Assembly (NCBI GenBank): GCA_025450475.1
Contig: JANWHJ010000010.1
Span: 1 to 7,108 of the forward strand
Reading direction: 5' to 3'
DNA from: Nitrososphaera sp.
GTDB taxonomy: Archaea > Thermoproteota > Nitrososphaeria > Nitrososphaerales > Nitrososphaeraceae
DNA: 7,108 bases
This document shows, one piece after another, positions 1 through 4,351 of the stretch (position 1 is the first letter of the stretch; each line of letters begins with the position of its first letter). Made by a program: the position numbers and the translations under genes. Under the pieces are notes generated by a model, which did no database searches, was not told where the DNA came from, and saw only the letters and a program-made list of their open reading frames with translations.

Positions 1-1
1 C

Positions 2-172
2 AAGATAATGTACAAGGCTTATCTTTCGTACGCGCAGTTAAAGGAGTACGTGTCGGTGTTGTTGGAAAACAGATTGCTCGAATTTGAAAAGGGAACGCAG
101 ACTTACAAGACCACTTCAAAGTGCCTCCGGTTTCTAAAGACATACATGCAGATGGGCGGCCTCATTCTATAA
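2..172 (+). CDS. Winged-helix transcriptional regulator, C-terminal fragment
   Basis: The left edge of the window cuts this gene. The visible 56 residues begin KIMYKAYLSYAQLKEYVSVL and end in TAA at 170-172. The pattern (IMYKAxLSYxQLKxYxxxLLExxLLE, then YKTTxKxLRFLKxY) is the recognition helix and wing of the archaeal winged-helix family often annotated as HTH_45-type 'ArsR/PadR-like' regulators, which are very abundant in Nitrososphaerota. These are small (about 90-100 residues) DNA-binding proteins, so roughly the N-terminal third to half is missing. The usual glycine in the 'ENGLLE' turn is an arginine here (ENRLLE). A T-rich stretch follows the stop and probably ends the transcript. The target genes cannot be read from the sequence. 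Family call is from recognition of the motif, not from a search. Confidence 0.72.
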   Translation, partial: KIMYKAYLSYAQLKEYVSVLLENRLLEFEKGTQTYKTTSKCLRFLKTYMQMGGLIL

Positions 173-187
173 GACGGCAACTGAGGT

Positions 188-514
188 TTAACTATTTTTT
201 GTTGTCTTTTCGCCCAGATCGTCCAGCGTAAACACAAAGCGCGAACCTTCAAACTCTTCTGTGCCCAGTCGCTCCCAATTGATCTTGTATTCGCGCGTTA
301 GCTGCTTGCCCACTACCTTGATCTTTTTAGGTAGGTCCGTCCACAGTTTTTCGACTTTTTCAGGGTTCTTTGTCATCAATAGAGACCGACGCCTCTTCAT
401 GAGATATTTGACGGCAACGTTCTTGTGCACCTGGCCTTCGACTGGGATTTGCTCCTTTCCTGTGTCTATTGTGAACTGACGCTTAGCCAATACAATTATT
501 GCAAGATAATGCAT
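188..514 (-). CDS. Unrecognised small basic protein (108 aa)
   Basis: ATG at 512-514 and TAA at 188-190. I do not recognise the family. The protein has a short hydrophobic start (MHYLAIIVLA), too short for a clear membrane segment, then a lysine/arginine-rich body with a KYLMKRRRSLLMTKN stretch (about residues 36-50) and a more acidic C-terminus (TDLP to LDDLGEKTT). There is no cysteine and no obvious catalytic motif. It could bind nucleic acid, but that rests only on charge. It is convergent with the winged-helix gene and follows nirK on the same strand with a 74-base gap that contains a T-rich terminator, so it is probably transcribed separately. Its upstream region lacks a clean TATA box; the best candidate is the T-rich tract itself. 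Coding status is supported by length, by lack of a better frame on either strand, and by the sensible gap. Confidence 0.6.
   Translation of the reverse strand: MHYLAIIVLAKRQFTIDTGKEQIPVEGQVHKNVAVKYLMKRRRSLLMTKNPEKVEKLWTDLPKKIKVVGKQLTREYKINWERLGTEEFEGSRFVFTLDDLGEKTTKNS
195..210 (+). terminator. Oligo-T terminator of the winged-helix gene
   Basis: Six consecutive T (195-200), then GTTGTC and four more T, begin 23 bases after the stop at 172. There is no hairpin, which fits archaeal oligo-T termination. The tract lies inside the 3' end of the convergent gene at 188-514, so the two transcripts probably overlap at their ends. Confidence 0.4.
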
Positions 515-530
515 AGAAAAGCTTTGTGGT

Positions 531-541
531 AAAAAGAAAAA
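531..541 (-). terminator. T-rich terminator downstream of nirK
   Basis: On the minus strand this reads TTTTTCTTTTT, starting 47 bases after the nirK stop (589). There is no stem. It fits an archaeal oligo-T terminator. It lies 17 bases ahead of the next start codon (514), so it might also be part of that gene's weak promoter. Confidence 0.45.
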
Positions 542-588
542 GAATGAGGGAGCTTATTGCTCCATCATTATTGACGGACCAGATCCAT

Positions 589-1647
589 CTAGCTTCCGCG
601 TGGTGGTACCCATGTTCCTTCAGGATGGTCGTCTGGAGTGGATGCATCATCTGCAACTACTGCAAACGCTCCTCCCTTGAGAACGTGGCTCATGTTGTGG
701 TCGACGCCCACATAGACACCTGCCTCCGGGAAGACTGCTTCAATCACTGAAGCGGAGCCTGGTGGGATGGTCCATGTCTCGTCATTCTTCACTTGTGTTC
801 CATACCTATTCTTGATTGAACCGTCTTTTACATCGATCATGCCAGATATGAAGTGGAACGCTACGTACTGGTTCGGACCTGCGTTGACTATGTACCATCT
901 TGTCTGCTCTCCGGGTTTCACCTTGAATGGTGTTGCGTCAGGGTTAAGCGGGATATTTACTGCTTGTCCAATGCCTGGCACATATTTGTGAGCCATGCCG
1001 TTTGTCAGCTGTAGGTCTGGGGTGTCGCTCCAAAGTTTTACGAGGTCGAATGAGCCTGTGGTACCGTTGCTGCCAACGAATGGTCCTTTGTCTGCATTGT
1101 TGTAAATTTCACCAAAGACTACGTAGAACTCTTTTGCCGGCTTCTCATTTGCGGGGTGGACCACAATCCCACCGTACATGCCGTTGGCAATGTGCTCCCA
1201 TACGCCATTGAGGCCATCAGCTCCACAGTGGTAAAAGAAGACGCCTGCATTCACCGCTTCGAGAGTCCATGTCTTGCTTTCGCCAGCTGCGACGTTGCCA
1301 GAAAGCGCCTTGGATGGACCGAAGCCTGCGTGGAAGTCTAGGCTGTGGATAACGCTGCCTTCATTTGTCAGTGTTATTTCTAGCGTATCTCCTTGATCGA
1401 CGGATACTACCGGACCAGGGATTGTACCGTTGAATACCATTGCATTATACATTATTCCTCCCGGATGCAACGGGTTATCGGGGGCTACCTGAACCGCCAT
1501 CTCGTCTGCTATGAGGGTGACATGTTTCGTAGTGCCGGTACCTTGTGCCTGTGCTGTTGATAGTGGGAATCCCGTAAAGATCGGACTGAAAATAAGTCCT
1601 ACTACCAGAACACCTGCAGCCAAGCCTGCAACGATTGCCTTGTTCAT
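589..1647 (-). CDS. nirK: Copper-containing nitrite reductase (NirK-type two-domain multicopper oxidase)
   Basis: The product (352 aa from ATG at 1645-1647) reduces nitrite to nitric oxide outside the cell membrane; its exact role in archaeal ammonia oxidation is debated. It starts with a signal or anchor sequence (MNKAIVAG to STAQAQ, about residues 1-35) followed by two cupredoxin domains. All expected ligands are visible: IHSLDFH gives type-1 His101, catalytic Asp104 and type-2 His106; FFYHC gives type-2 His140 and type-1 Cys141; EHIANGM gives type-1 His152 and Met157. In the second domain, AFHFISG gives the candidate catalytic His265 and VDHN gives type-2 His317. The length is typical of the family. 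An upstream in-frame ATG (1689) is rejected because the TATA box lies between it and 1647. The gene stands alone, with its own promoter and terminator. A non-NirK multicopper oxidase is less likely because both catalytic Asp and His are present. Confidence 0.93.
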   Translation of the reverse strand: MNKAIVAGLAAGVLVVGLIFSPIFTGFPLSTAQAQGTGTTKHVTLIADEMAVQVAPDNPLHPGGIMYNAMVFNGTIPGPVVSVDQGDTLEITLTNEGSVIHSLDFHAGFGPSKALSGNVAAGESKTWTLEAVNAGVFFYHCGADGLNGVWEHIANGMYGGIVVHPANEKPAKEFYVVFGEIYNNADKGPFVGSNGTTGSFDLVKLWSDTPDLQLTNGMAHKYVPGIGQAVNIPLNPDATPFKVKPGEQTRWYIVNAGPNQYVAFHFISGMIDVKDGSIKNRYGTQVKNDETWTIPPGSASVIEAVFPEAGVYVGVDHNMSHVLKGGAFAVVADDASTPDDHPEGTWVPPRGS

Positions 1648-1670
1648 TAGCTTAAGGCATACAGGCGTGA

Positions 1671-1688
1671 CATATATAAGACTTCTCA
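1671..1688 (-). promoter_or_regulatory. nirK core promoter (BRE + TATA box)
   Basis: The minus strand reads GAGAAGT then CTTATATATG (1680-1671). The TATA core TTATATA starts at 1679, 32 bases before the A of the ATG at 1647, with a purine-rich BRE-like stretch directly upstream. Transcription should start at or within a few bases of the ATG, giving a leaderless mRNA. It is the best-looking TATA box in the window, consistent with high expression. Confidence 0.75.
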
Positions 1689-1761
1689 CTCACCTAGTTA
1701 CTGTCGATTTATGCGTACTACATCTGAGAATTGCCGTTTAGGGTGCTTATGAGGCGTTGAA

Positions 1762-1783
1762 ATCAGGATATTATCAGAATATC
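1762..1783 (+). promoter_or_regulatory. Tandem 10-mer repeat / palindrome, possible operator
   Basis: ATCAGGATAT (1762-1771) is followed by ATCAGAATAT (1773-1782): nine of ten bases match, with an 11-base period, close to one DNA helical turn. The same stretch also holds the inverted repeat GATATT-ATCAG-AATATC (1767-1783). It lies in the divergent region between nirK and the zinc-ribbon gene and touches the latter's TATA-like sequence. A regulator binding site is an inference. Confidence 0.4.
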
Positions 1784-1788
1784 TTTAA
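1780..1788 (+). promoter_or_regulatory. TATA-like box of the zinc-ribbon gene
   Basis: TATCTTTAA begins 30 bases ahead of the TTG at 1810 and 26 ahead of an out-of-frame ATG at 1806. This matches the TATA-to-start spacing of other genes here and predicts a transcript beginning near 1806-1812. It is a weaker match to the consensus than the nirK box. Confidence 0.4.
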
Positions 1789-1809
1789 CCGGGCAACGAC
1801 GAAACATGG

Positions 1810-2037
1810 TTGTTGCCGTTCTTAAGCTCCAAGGGAAAACCAAGATCTGCCCGAAGGGCCCGCAAACCGATGCAGGACAACTGGCAGAAGGTATCGAGGG
1901 GCAGATGGCTAAAATGCACATACGTAAGGTGCGGCTTTGAATGGATGTATTTTGGCGGCCGCAACTGGGCAGAGTGTCCCGCCTGTCACACAATCATAAA
2001 GGTTGCAGTCGCGCTCAGGAACTACAAATCTAACTGA
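1810..2037 (+). CDS. Small zinc-ribbon protein
   Basis: The C-terminal 45 residues form a clear zinc ribbon: WLKCTYVRCGFEW (Cys36, Cys41) and AECPACH (Cys56, Cys59), spacing C-x4-C-x14-C-x2-C, with a Tyr/Phe/Gly-rich turn between. Such stand-alone ribbons are common in Nitrososphaerota; they usually bind nucleic acid or act in protein contacts, but the function here is unknown. The N-terminal part (SSKGKPRSARRARKP) is strongly basic. The start is uncertain. TTG at 1810 fits the TATA-like box as a leaderless start and gives 75 aa; ATG at 1870 gives 55 aa and still keeps the whole ribbon. An ATG at 1806 is in another frame (see findings). The stop TGA (2035-2037) overlaps the end of the convergent gene by 8 bases. 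It is divergent from nirK. Confidence 0.72.
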   Translation: MLPFLSSKGKPRSARRARKPMQDNWQKVSRGRWLKCTYVRCGFEWMYFGGRNWAECPACHTIIKVAVALRNYKSN

Positions 2038-2284
2038 CAAAGAGTGAATTTTCGCCTTGCACAATAGACAGGTCTACCAAGTTCCGGTCTTTGTCATGGA
2101 TTACCAGAAGCCCTTTTTCAAAGCCGCACTTTTTGGCGATGGTTTGCAGGTGGAAATTCAAAGCGGAAAGGTCGTAAAAGGATTCTGACTCTATCAGGCT
2201 TAGGTTGTCGCTGTACAGGCTCAGCTTCTGGCCGCAAAATGATTTTTCAATGAGCGCGACGTTCACAAGAATTTTGGAACTCAT
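2030..2284 (-). CDS. Unrecognised 84-aa protein, coupled to the upstream exported protein
   Basis: ATG at 2282-2284, TAG at 2030-2032. I do not recognise the family. The protein looks like a small soluble alpha/beta fold: beta-like segments (ILVNVALIE, KLSLYS), a helix-like middle (LSALNFHLQTIAKKC) and a final hydrophobic strand (GLLVIHD). It has two cysteines (about residues 17 and 53) and no signal peptide. Its start overlaps the stop of the exported FxLYD-like gene in an ATGA quartet (2281-2284), the standard arrangement for translational coupling, and no TATA box is needed in between. It is therefore very likely a co-transcribed cytoplasmic partner of that membrane protein. The overlap is observed; the partnership is inferred. 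Confidence 0.7.
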   Translation of the reverse strand: MSSKILVNVALIEKSFCGQKLSLYSDNLSLIESESFYDLSALNFHLQTIAKKCGFEKGLLVIHDKDRNLVDLSIVQGENSLFVS

Positions 2285-3303
2285 TGGGAGACTTTAAATG
2301 CTGCCTTGAGCCTTGTCATTGCAACGATTCCCGCGGTCACGGATGCGAGCACAAAGACAGTGAGTGGCAAGTCCGCCACATTCCTGACCCCTTGTATCTG
2401 CACTTGGTGGTCGCCTTTCGGAACAAAAAAGTCTATGTACATCGTCTTGCCATCACCCCTTACCAATGCATCGTGTGGCTTGCCATCCAAAATCACGGTC
2501 ACGGATTGGCTCACCGAGAACTGAGGTATCCTCAACCCGAGATCTCCCCCGTTTGGAGCATATGGCCTGATCCTAAACGAAATGCTGTCGGTAGCGTTTT
2601 CATAACTCAGAGTGCTTACCTGCGCAGCTGCGCTCAGGCTGTACGCGATGAAGTTGCCGTCGCCAACCTCTAATGTGGTTATTGGTTCGTCATAATTGAG
2701 ACCGGCGCAGCTGTAGTAATACACATCTGACCTCACGACAGGGTCGGGTACTGCCACGAACGGCTGCTCCTCGCCTGCCTTCAGGACAGGAATAACATCG
2801 CTCCTTACAGTGTCGATCTGCGTGGCGTTGTCGCTTCGCACAGATGCAAAAATGCTGACGTTGTGAATGTCAAACGGCGCAGTATTCTTGACGGTCCCAA
2901 CAAAAGCCTTTTCCTCGCCAGCCGCCATACTGTTGTAGTTGAGCACTATCACGCCATAATTCGCGGCGCGTGTCTGGCGGACTTCCATTATGAAAGGCTC
3001 GCCGACGGTTCCCGATTCAACCACAAACTTGAAGGGTGAATCGTTTAGCGGCCAAATTACGCGACCATAGGTCGGCTCGTGCATAATCCTGCGCCCACTC
3101 TCATCTTCAACTGAAAGTCCCATAGTGACCATGACAGGCAGCGCGCCGGTGTTCCTAACAGTGCCCACCAAGTTGAGCCTACCTTCTGAATCAACAAAAG
3201 AAGTCTGGTCAATTATTTTCACGGCGTCTTCGGCATTTGCAATGGCAGGAAGCAACGACAGCGACGCAAGAAGTGCCACCACAGGCATGGAGAGCAGGTG
3301 CAT
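2281..3303 (-). CDS. Exported FxLYD-like protein with C-terminal membrane anchor
   Basis: From ATG at 3301-3303 the protein has 340 residues. A signal peptide (MHLLSMPVVALLASLSLLPA, cleavage likely after IANA, about residue 24) is followed by an FxLYD-type beta-sandwich (SFVDSEGRLNLVGTVRNTG, about 34-55), a second similar repeat (EEKAFVGTVKNTAPFDIHNV, about 130-150), and a further beta-rich module with the DSISFRI and VTVILDGKPH motifs seen in many thaumarchaeal secreted proteins. It ends in one membrane helix (LPLTVFVLASVTAGIVAM) and a basic tail, so most of the chain faces outside. An in-frame TTG at 3330 would add nine residues, but the TATA box at 3331-3336 directly abuts it, so ATG 3303 is preferred. 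It is followed by the 84-aa gene in an ATGA overlap. The role is unknown; cell-surface or envelope function is likely. Confidence 0.82.
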   Translation of the reverse strand: MHLLSMPVVALLASLSLLPAIANAEDAVKIIDQTSFVDSEGRLNLVGTVRNTGALPVMVTMGLSVEDESGRRIMHEPTYGRVIWPLNDSPFKFVVESGTVGEPFIMEVRQTRAANYGVIVLNYNSMAAGEEKAFVGTVKNTAPFDIHNVSIFASVRSDNATQIDTVRSDVIPVLKAGEEQPFVAVPDPVVRSDVYYYSCAGLNYDEPITTLEVGDGNFIAYSLSAAAQVSTLSYENATDSISFRIRPYAPNGGDLGLRIPQFSVSQSVTVILDGKPHDALVRGDGKTMYIDFFVPKGDHQVQIQGVRNVADLPLTVFVLASVTAGIVAMTRLKAAFKVSQ

Positions 3304-3330
3304 GCTGGCTGCACGTATGCACCTCAGCAA

Positions 3331-3340
3331 TTTAAATTTC
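3331..3340 (-). promoter_or_regulatory. TATA box of the exported FxLYD-like gene
   Basis: The minus strand reads GAAATTTAAA (3340-3331). TTTAAA begins at 3336, 33 bases before the ATG at 3303, the same spacing as for nirK. It lies just after the stop of the upstream small gene (3342), so the exported protein has its own leaderless promoter. Confidence 0.6.
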
Positions 3341-3341
3341 C

Positions 3342-3509
3342 CTAGCCACCGGTGTTTTCGCCACTTAACCTGAAACTGTCTTGGTATACATCTATCAGTT
3401 CGTTAATGACATCATCATAGTTTACGTCGCGCCTTCTTCCGTGCATCATGTCGATCATTGTAGAAGTAAGCCGTTTATGTGTCTGGTCGTCAATGCTCAA
3501 CGTCTTCAT
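3342..3509 (-). CDS. Small ribbon-helix-helix / VapB-antitoxin-like protein (55 aa)
   Basis: This short gene runs from ATG (3507-3509) to TAG (3342-3344). The protein opens MKTLSIDDQTHKRLTSTMID and continues through NYDDVINELIDVYQ (residues 30-43). This is the layout of ribbon-helix-helix proteins of the archaeal VapB-antitoxin/DUF7557 type: a DNA-binding strand (KTLSID), helix 1 (DQTHKRLTSTM), a turn, then helix 2 (YDDVINELIDVY). The HGRRR loop (23-27) sits between. Such proteins bind operator DNA as dimers and often pair with a PIN toxin. No PIN-domain gene is visible next to it, so it may be a stand-alone regulator. A TATA box 31 bases upstream supports expression and the chosen start. A gap of 38 bases separates it from the exported-protein gene. 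Family assignment is by motif recognition only. Confidence 0.75.
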   Translation of the reverse strand: MKTLSIDDQTHKRLTSTMIDMMHGRRRDVNYDDVINELIDVYQDSFRLSGENTGG

Positions 3510-3532
3510 TCACCTTCTTGCGAATCCGGCAG

Positions 3533-3545
3533 GTATTTAATTTTT
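3533..3545 (-). promoter_or_regulatory. TATA box of the antitoxin-like gene
   Basis: The minus strand reads AAAAATTAAATA; TTAAATA begins at 3540, 31 bases before the ATG at 3509. The same AT-rich block reads TATTTAATTTTT on the plus strand, so it could also start a rightward transcript near 3565, towards the structured element. The leftward reading is the better supported. Confidence 0.55.
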
Positions 3546-3662
3546 CAAATCAAAAGCGCGGTTTAGTACATTATCAAGATGCCCGGCTTTAGTAGGTCAA
3601 GGGAAGTTGCCTCCGCTGGAGCCGCTGCCAAATCTCACTCTTGACACTAGAACTTAGAATAT

Positions 3663-3757
3663 CTCTCCCGCAGCCCGACGCAACGTAAGCTATCGATGCA
3701 ATAAGCGATGAATGAACTCGCTTATACATAGGCTGGCGATCTTGCTGCGGGTGAGAG
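3663..3757. repeat. Long imperfect inverted repeat, possible structured RNA or small mobile relic
   Basis: Outer arms CCCGCAGC (3667-3674) and GCTGCGGG (3744-3751) pair over eight bases, with CTCT/AGAG (3663-3666 with 3754-3757) extending the stem after a two-base bulge. An inner hairpin ATAAGCGA (3701-3708) and TCGCTTAT (3718-3725) pairs over eight bases around a nine-base loop, extended by ATG/CAT (3696-3698 with 3727-3729). The middle can add a few more pairs. It ends immediately before the DUF309 TATA box. The two nested perfect 8-bp stems are directly visible; whether it is transcribed, and on which strand, cannot be told. Confidence 0.5.
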
Positions 3758-3766
3758 GTTTATTTT
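3753..3766 (+). promoter_or_regulatory. DUF309 gene core promoter (BRE + TATA box)
   Basis: GAGAGG (BRE-like) is followed by TTTATTTT beginning at 3759, 32 bases ahead of the ATG at 3791. This predicts a leaderless mRNA and supports that start codon. Confidence 0.6.
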
Positions 3767-3790
3767 GGTTGTATTCTATTAGGTAGACAT

Positions 3791-4351
3791 ATGCAGCGCT
3801 ATATGGTGCAACTCCAGAACAAGTCGCTCACACCCAAGGATGTCCGTGCCCTGCTTCGCAGAGCAAGGGAGCTTGTCGAACCTATAGTAACTATCCGCGA
3901 TGCCAGAATATCAACGAGGTACATCGAGTTTGACATCAGCTTGCCTGATTCTATGGACATCAGTGGGCTAGCAAACAAGCTCAAGGCGATTGCGCCCCTG
4001 GTCAGTTACGAGCACATAGTGGAGCGCCACATGAGCAAGGACGAAGCGATCGAGCGGGCGGTAAAGTTGTTCAACGACGAAAAATATTGGGAGGCGCATG
4101 AAGCCCTCGAATCTGTATGGAAGAATTCAAGTGGAGCTGAGAAAAGCATCCTGAACGGCATCATTCTTGTTTCTGCAGCGTTTGTGCATGATGAAAAGGA
4201 CGAGCAAGAAATCTGCCTTTCAATTCTGCAGCGTGCAAGAAAAAAACTTGATGGGTCCGGTGGCATATATCATGGGATTGATGTTGACAGGCTCGCCGAC
4301 CTGATTGCAAGGATAATCAACTCCGGCAGTATAGAGCGCTTTACGATCTGA
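3791..4351 (+). CDS. DUF309 domain protein (186 aa)
   Basis: The C-terminal half is a DUF309 domain. Its two hallmark segments are present: FNDEKYWEAHEALESVWK (about residues 94-111, with His103 and Glu104) and LNGIILVSAAFVHDEK (about 121-136, with His133). DUF309 is a small all-helical family without an established reaction. The N-terminal 80 residues are an additional alpha/beta part: VQLQNKSLT and ARISTRYIEFDISL look like strands, with a helix (DVRALLRRARELVE) between. This makes the protein longer than minimal single-domain DUF309 members. No signal peptide or membrane segment is seen, so it is cytoplasmic. ATG 3791 is supported by the TATA box; the ATG at codon 5 is an alternative. The last 11 bases overlap the end of the convergent membrane-protein gene. 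It has no same-strand neighbour, so it is probably monocistronic. Confidence 0.85.
   Translation: MQRYMVQLQNKSLTPKDVRALLRRARELVEPIVTIRDARISTRYIEFDISLPDSMDISGLANKLKAIAPLVSYEHIVERHMSKDEAIERAVKLFNDEKYWEAHEALESVWKNSSGAEKSILNGIILVSAAFVHDEKDEQEICLSILQRARKKLDGSGGIYHGIDVDRLADLIARIINSGSIERFTI

Larger units (their letters stand above)
3510..3790. other. Intergenic region with a weak short ORF
   Basis: No protein gene of normal size lies here. The only plus-strand ORF that starts well is ATG 3579 to TGA 3644 (21 codons, MPGFSRSREVASAGAAAKSH), which is alanine-rich and might be a gene remnant; I do not call it a gene. The right half holds the stem structure described separately, followed by the DUF309 promoter. 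I looked for tRNA features (T-loop, D-loop, acceptor pairing) on both strands and found none. Confidence 0.5.

Noticed and set aside
1648..1689. Longer nirK reading frame starting at 1689
   Set aside because: The TATA box (1671-1680) lies inside this extension, and the shorter start gives a standard signal sequence.
1763..1993. Minus-strand 76-codon ORF opposite the zinc-ribbon gene
   Set aside because: No recognisable motif; it is the mirror of the zinc-ribbon coding sequence, whose cysteine pattern is clear.
3304..3330. TTG start at 3330 for the exported protein
   Set aside because: The TATA box directly abuts this codon, so it could not be within the mRNA.
3579..3644. 21-codon plus-strand ORF MPGFSRSREVASAGAAAKSH
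   Set aside because: Too short, no TATA box at the local spacing, and no recognised family; kept only as a note.
3663..3757. tRNA, H/ACA or box C/D RNA in the structured element
   Set aside because: No TPsiC-like loop with proper stem, no 7-bp acceptor pairing, no ACA after the stem and no proper C/D box pair (only a loose GATGAATGA).
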